From positions 82,051,906-82,115,905 of the forward strand of contig OZ023267.1 of assembly GCA_964006375.1 (NCBI GenBank): DNA of 64,000 nt. Direction: 5' to 3'. This DNA comes from Tillus elongatus (lineage: Eukaryota > Arthropoda > Insecta > Coleoptera > Cleridae). The notes under the pieces were generated by a model that saw nothing but the letters and a program-made list of their open reading frames with translations, was not told the DNA's origin and did not search any database. The position numbers and the translations under genes were made by a program. Of this stretch, positions 31,345 to 40,458 are shown piece after piece. Position 1 is the stretch's first letter; every line of letters starts with the position of its first letter.

Positions 31345-32671
31345 AAAAGTGCGTCTGGATAATAATCGTTAGAAAGACCATCTTTGCTTTTTATTTTTAA
31401 AAATCGCCATTTATGACATTGACTTGTTATTTTTACATATCTATTTTCATTATTTATTTTTATTTTTTTAAATCGACAATTATGACATTCCTTTTTTACT
31501 TTGACATATCTATTTTGTGGCAGTTTATTATTTACTTTTTCTTTATAATTCGATATTTTATGCCATTCCCTGGTTATTTTTACTTATCTATTTTGTGGCA
31601 ATTCATTATATAATTTATTTTTTTAAAGATCGTCATTTATGCCATTCCCTGGTTATTTCAACATATCCAATTTCCCTCCAGACTTACTTCTGTGACTGAC
31701 AGTTATTGTTATACTCTTTTCTTAAATTTATGGGGTATCTATCTTTACCGATTTTATTTGATTATGTTTACTATTTATTGATATTCTACCATGGAATAGG
31801 ACTATTTAATACATTTTTCATCTATAAACTTCTAATAATTGAACTTTTTAACACTACATATATGGTCTCCATACTTTTTCTTTTCAAACAATCCCCCTAT
31901 ACATATTTCATAATACTTGCATTACATTAACTTTTATTATTCATTATATATTCTATTATCATATTCATTTTCTTACACATATCTATCATATTTCTTCTTT
32001 ATATCATTATACTTTTCATATTCTGTTCGCTACACCATCTATACAAATTCTTTCCTATCAATCCGACCCACATATATTTTATTTTTAGTTAATTATAATT
32101 CTTTCTCGGTACGTAACCGGTTCCTGTCTTTTCGATTTTCACATAATTTTCTTTCCCACTTATTCCATGTTTCCTATACTCAATACTTTTTATATTTCCC
32201 CCTTTCTATTTTTATATTCAGATTACTTTAATTGACATATCCAATAACTGTCTCCTATTTTGAGCACTGCTCCTAATTTGATATCACTTAATTTTTATAT
32301 GAAAATTTGCTTTTCAAAATGTATATTTTCCTTTGGGTTACTATAATGCCTACTTGGTTCATTTTCTTTTCTCAGGGTTATTATTCTAAGAAAATTTGCT
32401 CAAAATTAATATTTTCCTTTGGGTTATTATCATGTCTACTTGTTTTCTTTTCTTTTCTCAGGGTTAATTATTTAATTGTATTTTTTTATGTTTTAAATTG
32501 ACATATTTTTCGTCATATAGTTATATCTAATCAAATTTTATGTATTTTAGGAGAAATTTCTTTGTCTCGTAATTTTACTATTTATTTTGTACATTAAAAT
32601 TCGTCTCTTCGGCATGCGATTATCATTTTCATTGCTTAGGTCATATTGTACTCGATCCAAATTCATGCAGG
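31345..32671. other. LTR-A internal non-coding region
   Basis: Very T-rich with many TTTATTTTTA and CATATTT words. The many short plus-strand frames are low-complexity. No pol domain was found on either strand. Confidence 0.6.
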
Positions 32672-33410
32672 TTAATTTTTATTTATCTTAAATTTTTGCT
32701 TTTTGCTTTTGAAACTAAAATTGCTATAGTTGCAATGACGTGTCTTATTATTTACATTACTTAGTTTATTTTCATGCCAAATATGTCTATTCTGGTCATT
32801 AAATTTTGGCTTATGAGTTTTAAATATATTATAATTTCCAGAATCTTTGTTTTTATAAAATTTCTGACTATGATTGTATTTGTATTTATTGTGAAAATTA
32901 TTGTTTTTAACGAAAAGGTTTATAATTTTAAAGTTGCGGCTATTGTTATTATTTTTTATATACGGTTTATTGCATTGAGGCATAGTTTCATTTTTCTGGC
33001 CATTTTCAATTTTGTTACAGTAAAAATAATTTGTTGCCGTTATTAATTTTTCTTCATTTGCAGTATCTACGAATTTTTCCAGGCTCATTTCTAGTACATT
33101 TTGTCTGGTAGTAATTCCTTTTCTATGTATTTTTCTGGGCTTGTTTCTGGTATATTTTCTTCTATCTTAATTAGTTGTTCATCAGTTTCCTGCTCTACTC
33201 GGATTTCCTTCCCGTCCATTGGCTCCATACGCGTTTCGACCCTTTTAATGTCGTACCTCCTCATTGCAGTTTCTTCCATTATTTTATCATGACACGACTG
33301 TATTCCCGTGTCCAGCTCCGTCTTGATTATTTTATGGCTTTCCTGGCATTTTTCTTGCGTTGTTGTTAATTCATATATTTTTGATATATTTTTGCGTGGA
33401 AACTTGTTTC
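32672..33410 (-). pseudogene. LTR-A Gag-like protein, C-terminal part
   Basis: Minus-strand frames at 33279-33091 and 33088-32672 form the downstream part of a Gag-like protein. The first is acidic and Glu-rich, the second Asn/Lys-rich and basic toward the end (SFKSKKQKFKINKN). Frameshifts separate the pieces. The upstream part lies beyond P-B at 43685-44261. I see no zinc knuckle. Confidence 0.45.
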
Positions 33411-33416
33411 CATATT

Positions 33417-34400
33417 AGTAGATAGGGAGTCACCTGGGCCCATCCCCTCCACTTTTTACTGCGCATGCGCGTGACGTCATGCGCATGCGCTGACCTGCGC
33501 AGACCTGTGACAGTTGACAGCTGACCTGTCAGATTTGACAGGTGTCAAATGTCACTGACCTGACAGCTGTCAGCTGTCAGCTGTCAGCTAACCTGACAGC
33601 TGTCAACGTCAGCTGTCACCTGACCTGACATGTGTCAACGTCAAATGTCACCTGACCTGTCAGATGACGTCACAAGCATTCCAAGATGGCTGACCTGTCA
33701 TAGACAGCCGCAACCCGGGTCTCTATGGAACTGACCTGTGCTGACGTAAGATGTTCCGTCTGACCTGTCCAGAGAGAGAGAGAGAGAGAGAGAGAGATAG
33801 CTACAGCCCCAGGTTAGGTATTAACTGACCTGAGATGACGTCACAAGCGTTCCAAGATGTCTGACCTGTGTCCATAGATATCTACAAGTCAGGTTAGGTA
33901 TTAACTGTCTTATGTCTGACCTGTGATGACGTCAGATGTTCCAAGATGGCAAACCCTGTTCATAGATAGCCACAAGTCAGGTTAGGTATTAACTGTCTTA
34001 TGTCTGACCTGTGATGACGTAAGATGTTCCGTCTGACCTGTACAGAGAGACATCTACAAGTCATGTTAGGTATTAACTGTCTTGTGATGACGTCACAAGC
34101 GTTCCAAGATGTCTGACCTGTGTCCATAGATATCTACAAGTCAGGTCTCCATGTGTGTTTGTCGAATACCAGCTGTCTGATTGTTTGTTAAGGTTATGTA
34201 TTTGTTATTTGAATGCAAACAGAGATAATACAAGATTGTACTTACATACAACAAGAGACGTTAGCCTTCTTTCACAGCTTAATACACACACTATTGAACA
34301 AGTGTCTCCTGTGTTGAGGATACAGACAGACAGACAACTGATTGCCATTGTTGAAGCTTATACATGCTGTTTAACAAACACGTCATGACAGTTCAAAGTC
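33417..34400. repeat. P-B left terminal inverted repeat
   Basis: The outer ~310 bp are almost identical to the inverted right end. They are packed with TGACCTG, TGTCAGCTGTCA, TGACGTCA and GCGCATGCGC words. Further inward, TGACGTCA-CAAGC-CCAAGATG units recur with TCAGGTTAGGTATTAACTG units. A (GA)n tract lies at 33774-33797. Homology with the right end continues in blocks to about 34410. Confidence 0.85.
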
Positions 34401-35239
34401 TTTGCTTAAACTGACAGATGCATGTGTATTTGAAAGAAAAGCATTCGCCTGAACTTAGATTTGAACCCACGAACCTCGAATCGGCCATAGACAGCTTTCT
34501 CAGATATACACTGTCCCTAAACCAATAGCTCCACAGACGCACACGTTAAAAGTTTGTTCGCAGTTGTATATATAAAACAAAAGCCAGTTGTTGTTTACAT
34601 ATGAGGTTAGGTGTTCGTATACATGTTGATTACCAATCATCTGATTGTTTAGTAAGGTTATGTTTGTATTTGTTATTTGAATGCAAACAGACATAATAAT
34701 AAGAGTGTACTTACATACAGCAAGAGACGTCATCCTTGTTTCACGACTTAACACATACTGAACAAGTGTCTCTGTCTCTTGTATTGAGGAAACAAACTGA
34801 TGTAAGAGAGAGAGGCCTTACAAAGGATAAACAACGTTTTACAGTTGTTAACCTTGATCCTGTTTGAGCTTGTCTGTGTATCTGTTTAATATACACAAGA
34901 GAGAGGCCCTCTTAAAGGTAAACAACGTGTCGGTTGATGACCTTGGCGAATGTTATCTTGTGTTATATCTGTTCAATCACCCCATTATTCGTGTTTGAGC
35001 TTGTCTAGAATACAGACAAAACCGAAAGGATGACATCATCACATTATTTGTGTTTGTAGAAAAGGCCCCTGCTCACACCTTAAATCGTTTCTATTTCCCA
35101 TAAGATTACATGTATTTTAGCCTAATATAGAGCTTTTGATACGTTTCCCATAAGAAACAACGTATTTGTAGACACACACACATTTAGTAAGGTTTCTGTG
35201 AAAACAAATATGGTTTTAAAAACGGCTATTGTGGCAGCA
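34401..35239. other. P-B left subterminal non-coding region
   Basis: It holds a tRNA-like sequence (34447-34540), a second copy of the block at 34190-34320 (about 34630-34790), and a segment at 35085-35180 that is also present in P-D after its KilA-N gene. No supported frame. Confidence 0.6.
34447..34540 (-). tRNA. tRNA-like sequence in the P-B left end (degenerate)
   Basis: On the minus strand it shows an A-box-like GGAGCTATTGGTTTAGGG, a long variable region and a B-box-like GTGGGTTCAAATC, followed by TTCAGGC. It is related to the sequence at 42587-42677. Stems pair poorly, so it is tRNA-derived rather than a working tRNA. Confidence 0.35.
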
Positions 35240-35276
35240 TATATAAAGTGGGTACACACACTCTAAAGCTCATTCA
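35240..35276 (+). promoter_or_regulatory. KilA-N promoter of P-B: TATA box and initiator
   Basis: TATATAAA at 35240-35247 lies 32 bp before the A of an arthropod-type initiator TCATTC (35270-35275). The ATG follows at 35338. P-D has the same pair (TATAAAT near 55519 and CTCATTCAC near 55552) before its KilA-N gene, so both spacing and sequence are conserved. Confidence 0.6.
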
Positions 35277-35337
35277 CAATTCAGTTGTCGTTGAGAAAAG
35301 ACGTGCTTCAGTTTACTCTACCCAAATCTGTTTCAAA

Positions 35338-36288
35338 ATGGCTACATTAAGTGATGTGTGTTACCAGCAAATTAAAGACAACTTCTGGTATGGTCTATTT
35401 GGAGACTTTCAACTTATTATCGATAAAAACACTGGCTATTTTAATGCAACTAAACTGTGTAAAACTAGTAATAAAAAAATGTATCATTGGTTGGAAAATA
35501 AGAAAACTAAAGAGCTGATTGCCTATTACAACAGTCTGCTAAAGGAAGAGTCAGGGTATCTGAATACCGATACCCTCAATATTTCAACTGAGGGAGCCCA
35601 CTTAGAGTTATCGCCAAGGAGCCGGACTACTAGCCCCCTTAAAACGGAAGCAACAACTCAAGTAATACCAACAACAGCTACATATCTGGTGGACTTTGGT
35701 GGGAGACAGGCTGAAAACAACTTGATATCTGGTACATATGTGTGTAAAGATTTAATATTAAATTTGGCTTGTTGGATATCCAATCAGTTCTATAAAAAAT
35801 GCAACCAAATTATTTATGATTTTTTCCTAAACGAATTTGATCAGAAATACAGGGACAGCCTAGATGCGATTGAAGTAAAATTAATGGAGATAAATGATGA
35901 GTTGCAGCGTATGCGAGAAACAAATGCTAAAGTCACAGAATATCTTGAAGATATATCCCCAAAGCCAAGTAACCTGGGAAAAATAAGTGTGTTTGGTTTA
36001 CTTGCAAGAAACGAGAAAGACGCCCCCTATCCATATCATGCTGTAAGAACACAAAAGAAAAGTTTCCCCAGGGCTGTGAGGAACTTTAAAAATAAACACC
36101 CCGACGCCCAAGTGATCCTAAACAAGCTGTACGATCCAAATTCAGTAAATCTCTTTAACAGAATCAAGACTGAAGTGAAATACCTTACAGCACATAGAAA
36201 CAACCTACATATAGCCGATGTACCGCAAGATAAGTTTGTTCAGGATATTATTGCTTTAAGACATACTTTTAATTGTATTACAAAATAA
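35338..36288 (+). CDS. KilA-N domain protein of P-B (intact)
   Basis: I take ATG 35338 (MATLSDVCYQQI), which has the better context and matches P-D, not the in-frame ATG at 35248. That gives 316 residues. Residues about 5-60 form a KilA-N DNA-binding domain (FWYGLFGDFQ, TGYFNATKLCK, WLENKKTKEL), and its second half continues at VCKDLILNLACWIS. A coiled helix lies around 180-215. The C-terminal ~90 residues (GLLARNEKDAPYPYHAVRTQ, NFKNKHPDAQVILN) resemble the domain that follows KilA-N in proteins of insect large DNA viruses (DUF3627-like, from memory). Likely a regulator of element or host genes. It is convergent with the small basic gene. Confidence 0.85.
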   Translation: MATLSDVCYQQIKDNFWYGLFGDFQLIIDKNTGYFNATKLCKTSNKKMYHWLENKKTKELIAYYNSLLKEESGYLNTDTLNISTEGAHLELSPRSRTTSPLKTEATTQVIPTTATYLVDFGGRQAENNLISGTYVCKDLILNLACWISNQFYKKCNQIIYDFFLNEFDQKYRDSLDAIEVKLMEINDELQRMRETNAKVTEYLEDISPKPSNLGKISVFGLLARNEKDAPYPYHAVRTQKKSFPRAVRNFKNKHPDAQVILNKLYDPNSVNLFNRIKTEVKYLTAHRNNLHIADVPQDKFVQDIIALRHTFNCITK

Positions 36289-36314
36289 AAACACATTAAT
36301 TTTAACAAAGACTT

Positions 36315-36437
36315 TTATTTGATTCTAAGTACAAGTATGTAAACTCTTTGTTGGAATACATTTATAGAATTATTAACATTAGATGGTTCAGTGTTGCGTT
36401 GGTGCTGTTGTTGTTGTTGTCGTTGGTGCCTCTTCAT
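36315..36437 (-). CDS. Small basic protein of P-B (40 aa, shortened)
   Basis: It starts MKRHQRQQ at 36437 with a Gln run from a CAA repeat, followed by the EPSNVNNSIN block shared with the P-A protein at 25958-26113. The basic C terminus of the P-A version is missing and replaced by an unrelated tail. It lies 14 bp after the DUF8207-like stop; the fibre-like gene that separates them in P-A is deleted here. Confidence 0.4.
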   Translation of the reverse strand: MKRHQRQQQQQHQRNTEPSNVNNSINVFQQRVYILVLRIK

Positions 36438-36450
36438 GGCTGTGGGTTTA

Positions 36451-37578
36451 CTAGGTGATAACACTAGCTTCTTTTAGTTCTTCCAAGATTGACTGAATTT
36501 CGTTGTTATGAGCATTATTACCTGCAACTTGGGAAGCCACTAAAAGTCTAAGTCTGTCAACCAACTCGTTTATGTCATTCCAATACACATAGGCTATTTG
36601 TTTGTTATTTTGTATCATATAGTTGTTGGTGCTGATGTTGTTGTTAGGGCTCATGCCGTTGCTATCGCTGCTCTTATCACTCTGAGTTTTAAGTTCAGTC
36701 TTTTGTTTTTTGTTAAGATGTCTGTCGTTGCTGTCGTCATCGTCTTCCTCGTAGGTGTAACCAAAACCTTGAGGTGTTGAGGATCTACGACCTCGTGGAT
36801 TTATCACTGGTTTTATTAGAGTCAGATACTTTTCAGAGGAACAACCCTTGGTTCGGGCGTTAGGATCATAGTTCATTTTATAAACACTAGTTGCTTCTAG
36901 AATATCTCTATAGTGCTGAAGATCGTCATAAGTATACCCCCGGGGTCTTTTCATAAATAACAATTCTAGCAAACCTTGTGTTTGCGGGTATCTCCTTTGG
37001 CCCAGTTGAATCTCAGCATCAGTAAAGTCTAAGTGTTTGTTACCAAGACTCCAGCTACCGGTATCTTTAGCGTAGCGGGCACCATACGTTTGATCAATGG
37101 TACCGAGCCTTGTTGGTTCAGTAAAATACTTGTCTACATAATATCGAACTCGGTCAGGATATTGCTCCAAAAATTCTTGATATGCAGGGTTGGTTGTGAC
37201 AGTTTGTAGGTCTGCCTCAAGCTCTTCAAATGTTGGGATATCCTCATCGGAACTTGCCGCCTCAGCCTCTTCCCTTGGTTCAGCTTCAAAAACTTCATGG
37301 TCTTTAAGGAACTGTACTTGGGGTTTCGTTTCTGGTATATCGACTTCGTCTTTGATTTGTTCAACCTTTGGTGGTTGCGATGGCTGTTGCTGCTGCAGTG
37401 CTGCTGTGTTTTTAGATATTTCACTTAGGGGCTCAACAAGTGGTTTATATAAACGTTGCAGAGCATCATCATTCTCAGCTCTGTTAAGTTTAAGCATTAA
37501 ATGTTTTTTTCGAATATTGTCAGCAAGTTGTAAAATCTTTTTCTTAACTTTTCGCTCTTCCTTACCCAACACTTCCAT
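36451..37578 (-). CDS. DUF8207-like Polinton protein of P-B (intact, 375 aa)
   Basis: It starts MEVLGKEERKVKKKIL with a basic helical N terminus. A Gln/Pro-rich and Glu-rich acidic stretch follows (about 60-120). The conserved core is near 135-270: YVDKYFTEPTRLGTIDQTYG, RYPQTQGLLELLFMK, RGYTYDDLQHYRDILEATSV, NYDPNARTKGCSSEKY. The C terminus is Ser/Asn-rich and then helical. The 'T.G..ELIF.K.P..YT..DL..Y..ILEAT.A....Y.PN' pattern is a conserved family in Polinton-type elements, of unknown function. It is transcribed leftward after the ATPase, with the satellite between. It might be a structural or DNA-associated protein; that is a guess. Confidence 0.7.
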   Translation of the reverse strand: MEVLGKEERKVKKKILQLADNIRKKHLMLKLNRAENDDALQRLYKPLVEPLSEISKNTAALQQQQPSQPPKVEQIKDEVDIPETKPQVQFLKDHEVFEAEPREEAEAASSDEDIPTFEELEADLQTVTTNPAYQEFLEQYPDRVRYYVDKYFTEPTRLGTIDQTYGARYAKDTGSWSLGNKHLDFTDAEIQLGQRRYPQTQGLLELLFMKRPRGYTYDDLQHYRDILEATSVYKMNYDPNARTKGCSSEKYLTLIKPVINPRGRRSSTPQGFGYTYEEDDDDSNDRHLNKKQKTELKTQSDKSSDSNGMSPNNNISTNNYMIQNNKQIAYVYWNDINELVDRLRLLVASQVAGNNAHNNEIQSILEELKEASVIT

Positions 37579-37699
37579 TGTGCTACAACTGTTTGGTGTT
37601 ACCAGTCAGTCTAATCATTTGTTTGAGCGATACAGGTTGTGTGGTGGTTTAACATATACTGACTCAGTCATGGTACATGCCTTCTTATTTATCACGATG

Positions 37700-38722
37700 T
37701 CTGGCTGTGTTAGACAGCTGTGTTAGACAGCTGTCTGTTAGACAGCTGTGTGTTAGACAGCTGTGTGTTAGACAGCTGTCTGTTAGACAGCTGTCTGTTA
37801 GACAGCTGTCTGTTAGACAGCTGTCTGTTAGACAGCTGTGTGTTAGACAGCTGTGTGTTAGACAGCTGTCTGTTAGACAGCTGTGTGTTAGACAGCTGTG
37901 TGTTAGACAGCTGTCTGTTAGACAGCTGTCTGTTAGACAGCTGTGTGTTAGACAGCTGTCTGTTAGACAGCTGTCTGTTAGACAGCTGTCTGTTAGACAG
38001 CTGTGTGTTAGACAGCTGTGTGTTAGACAGCTGTCTGTTAGACAGCTGTGTGTTAGACAGCTGTGTGTTAGACAGCTGTCTGTTAGACAGCTGTCTGTTA
38101 GACAGCTGTCTGTTAGACAGCTGTCTGTTAGACAGCTGTGTGTTAGACAGCTGTGTGTTAGACAGCTGTCTGTTAGACAGCTGTGTGTTAGACAGCTGTG
38201 TGTTAGACAGCTGTCTGTTAGACAGCTGTGTGTTAGACAGCTGTGTGTTAGACAGCTGTCTGTTAGACAGCTGTCTGTTAGACAGCTGTCTGTTAGACAG
38301 CTGTCTGTTAGACAGCTGTCTGTTAGACAGCTGTGTGTTAGACAGCTGTCTGTTAGACAGCTGTGTGTTAGACAGCTGTGTGTTAGACAGCTGTCTGTTA
38401 GACAGCTGTGTGTTAGACAGCTGTGTGTTAGACAGCTGTCTGTTAGACAGCTGTCTGTTAGACAGCTGTCTGTTAGACAGCTGTGTGTTAGACAGCTGTG
38501 TGTTAGACAGCTGTCTGTTAGACAGCTGTGTGTTAGACAGCTGTGTGTTAGACAGCTGTCTGTTAGACAGCTGTGTGTTAGACAGTTGTGTGTTAGACAG
38601 CTGTCTGTTAGACAGCTGTGTGTTAGACAGCTGTGTGTTAGACAGCTGTATGACAGCTGTGTTAGACAGCTGTCTTAGACAGCTGTGTTAGACACCTGTG
38701 TTAGACAGCTGTCTGTCCTGTC
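37700..38722. repeat. 15-bp satellite (GTTAGACAGCTGTST) of about 65 units
   Basis: Nearly perfect 15-bp units differ at one position, giving a C type (GACAGCTGTCTGTTA) and a G type (GACAGCTGTGTGTTA). They alternate in a non-random higher-order pattern. The last few units degrade near 38585 and 38640-38720. Each unit holds the palindrome GACAGCTGTC or near it, the same core (TGACAGCTGTCA) that crowds the P-B ends. Frames through the array encode [10 protein letters not shown] or [10 protein letters not shown] repeats and have no sign of being genes. It lies between the ATPase 3' end and the DUF8207-like 5' end. Confidence 0.95.
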
Positions 38723-38730
38723 TACCATTG

Positions 38731-39426
38731 TTAGAATAATATATATCTATCGAATCCTTTTCTATATCGACCTTTGTGTACATCGTTTTCCTTCACAATC
38801 ACCAACACACCATACTTATTATCTTTCCAGCATTGGTGGCAGATAGTTTTAAATTGTTTAAAGTCCATATCGGTGGTTACATGATCGTCGTACACATGTT
38901 TTAAATTGGTTTCATCTTGCTTGAATAACACAATAACATTGGTGTTGTCACGTACCAGATGCTTGGGTATTCGTGTATATGTTTGACAGAGATAGAATGA
39001 ATCAATATTCTTATGTCTGCCCATACTGAAGTATGCTCTTATTTTATCTTGTTTGTCACAAGCTACATCATCAAATATAAACACAGAGTTGTCCTTGGCA
39101 TCTGCCGGATCTAATATTTCATCGTTTTCTCTATAAGGATAGTAACCAACACCTTTTGTTGCATTCATCACCTCCTTTAACATCTTGTATTTCGGTTGAT
39201 ACAGAGACTTTGAATACACATACACGTTATCAAATTTTAAACCGTTTGCTTCAAACAATAAACTCAGCATGACATTAGTTTTACCACAACCACTCGGACC
39301 ACATATGATACAGCGAACGGTGTTTGGAAAGAGAGGACCATGCCTCAGTTGTTGTTGAGCTGTGTCCGTAACAACATCGTCTATATTTGTAATGGGTAAG
39401 GCAGAAGCGTGTTTGCTGGTACGCAT
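38731..39426 (-). CDS. Packaging ATPase of P-B (intact, 231 aa)
   Basis: It starts MRTSKHASALPITNIDD at 39426. Walker A GPSGCGKT is near residue 45, and Walker B SVFIFDDVACD near 120. A conserved SMGRHKNIDSFYLCQTYTRIPKHL segment includes the Gln-containing sensor. The C terminus ends GFDRYILF. This is the FtsK/HerA-superfamily ATPase that packages genomes into Polinton and related virions. Length is usual for the family. In P-A and P-C it is divergent from PLA2; here the PLA2 gene has been removed and the penton gene is the next rightward gene. It is the only complete ATPase in the window. Confidence 0.9.
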   Translation of the reverse strand: MRTSKHASALPITNIDDVVTDTAQQQLRHGPLFPNTVRCIICGPSGCGKTNVMLSLLFEANGLKFDNVYVYSKSLYQPKYKMLKEVMNATKGVGYYPYRENDEILDPADAKDNSVFIFDDVACDKQDKIRAYFSMGRHKNIDSFYLCQTYTRIPKHLVRDNTNVIVLFKQDETNLKHVYDDHVTTDMDFKQFKTICHQCWKDNKYGVLVIVKENDVHKGRYRKGFDRYILF

Positions 39427-39483
39427 CTTAACTTAAACTAAACTATATTTTATTTGGGTGTGTATATATATGAATGCAAGTGA

Positions 39484-39548
39484 GACAAAGGCATGTATCT
39501 CAAGAAACAGCGCTCCGGTTATGGGTTGTAACTGCAAAAACCATTGCA
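39484..39548 (+). pseudogene. Scar of the deleted PLA2 and protease genes in P-B
   Basis: Between the ATPase start and penton start is a 55-bp stretch (39489-39542) matching the last codons of PLA2 (LYLKKQRSGYG-type region). It is followed at once by TTGCAATAAAAG, which in P-A is the last codon and stop region of the protease. So two deletions removed PLA2 from its leader to near its end, and the protease almost entirely. Confidence 0.75.
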
Positions 39549-39584
39549 ATAAAAGACTCAAACAGTAGCCTGTGTGTATCAGTC

Positions 39585-40295
39585 ATGGCGCACACCTTTG
39601 TGTTGAAAGACCGCAGCTCCCATCTGTCGTCAGACTACCATCCACCAATTGTTTTGGATGGTAATTATGCTGTTGCCTTGATAGGCTTTCACACCTACAA
39701 CAACATACCCAACATCTATGAAGGTAAAAACAAATTTCATGTAAAAGAAGGAACCGGTTGGCGAACCATCACGATACCCACCGGTGCTTATGAAATAACA
39801 CACTTGGAAGAGTTACTTCAAAATGAACTTGTTGGTGCTACAGCAACACACGAACAAAAGCAACAGGCTCTCATTCTGAGACCTAATCCGAACACCATCA
39901 AATGCAGACTAAAGTGTTATACAAATGTCAGTTTTGAATTTGATGGTTCGATTGGGCGAATGTTGGGCTTTTCAAAACAAGTTCTTCAGCCGGACACCTT
40001 TTATGAATCTGATTTACCTGTTGATATAGTGGATGTTAGACAGATTCGCATCGAAACCAATATCGTGTCTGGTTCCTATTATAACGGACAACCCTCACAT
40101 ACGCTGTATGAGTTTGCTCCGATGGTTGATCCTGGCTACGCAATCGACATAGAACCTAAAAATTTAATTTACTTGCCGGTGAACAAGCAAGAGATTTCCA
40201 ATATAAGCATCGACATCGTCGACCAAGATTCAGTTCCTGTCAACTTTCAAGGTGAAGAGGTGTCTGTTCGCTTGAAACTTATAAAAGTTGCTTAG
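39585..40295 (+). CDS. Penton-like minor capsid protein of P-B (intact, 236 aa)
   Basis: I start it at MAHTFVLKD (39585), which matches the start in P-A and P-C; the frame's upstream extension to 39474 is read-through of the PLA2 scar. Landmarks: GFHTYNNIPNIYEGKN, TIPTGAYEITHLEELLQNEL, SIGRMLGFSKQVLQP, GSYYNGQPSHTLYEFAP, PKNLIYLPVNKQ, VDQDSVPVNFQGEEVSVRL. It is predicted to be a beta-rich single jelly roll that occupies the vertices of the Polinton-like capsid. It is followed after one base by the 53-aa frame. Confidence 0.8.
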   Translation: MAHTFVLKDRSSHLSSDYHPPIVLDGNYAVALIGFHTYNNIPNIYEGKNKFHVKEGTGWRTITIPTGAYEITHLEELLQNELVGATATHEQKQQALILRPNPNTIKCRLKCYTNVSFEFDGSIGRMLGFSKQVLQPDTFYESDLPVDIVDVRQIRIETNIVSGSYYNGQPSHTLYEFAPMVDPGYAIDIEPKNLIYLPVNKQEISNISIDIVDQDSVPVNFQGEEVSVRLKLIKVA

Positions 40296-40296
40296 T

Positions 40297-40458
40297 ATGT
40301 TGGTCTTTAAGGATATAAAAGCAAGTGCATCTACCACATCAAATTCAGTTGAGTCAGACACGTCAAAGGGTACGCTTCGTCCCGATAATATTGAGTTCCT
40401 GCAAAGCCTGGGTTATCATGTCGTCAAAACTAGAAATATTCAAAGAACCCGTGTTTGA
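40297..40458 (+). CDS. Conserved 53-aa frame overlapping the P-B capsid start
   Basis: ATG follows the penton stop by one base. The frame ends inside the capsid gene, 41 bases past its ATG, in another phase. The peptide starts MLVFKDIKAS, has a Ser/Thr-rich middle, then TLRPDNIEFLQSLGYHVV and a basic end (KTRNIQRTRV). P-A has the same length and nearly the same sequence. The overlap means that part of the conservation could be imposed by the capsid gene, but the first 40 codons do not overlap and are still conserved. Function unknown; a small assembly or scaffold peptide is possible. Confidence 0.55.
   Translation: MLVFKDIKASASTTSNSVESDTSKGTLRPDNIEFLQSLGYHVVKTRNIQRTRV

Noticed and set aside
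37677..38691. Open frames of 320-330 codons of RQLSV or LDSCL repeats
   Set aside because: They only translate the 15-bp satellite, whose unit is a multiple of three. Two frames are equally open, and neither has a promoter, unique domain or homologue in P-A.
37720..38720. CRISPR-like array
   Set aside because: The units are contiguous 15-bp repeats without unique spacers, in a eukaryotic transposon setting.
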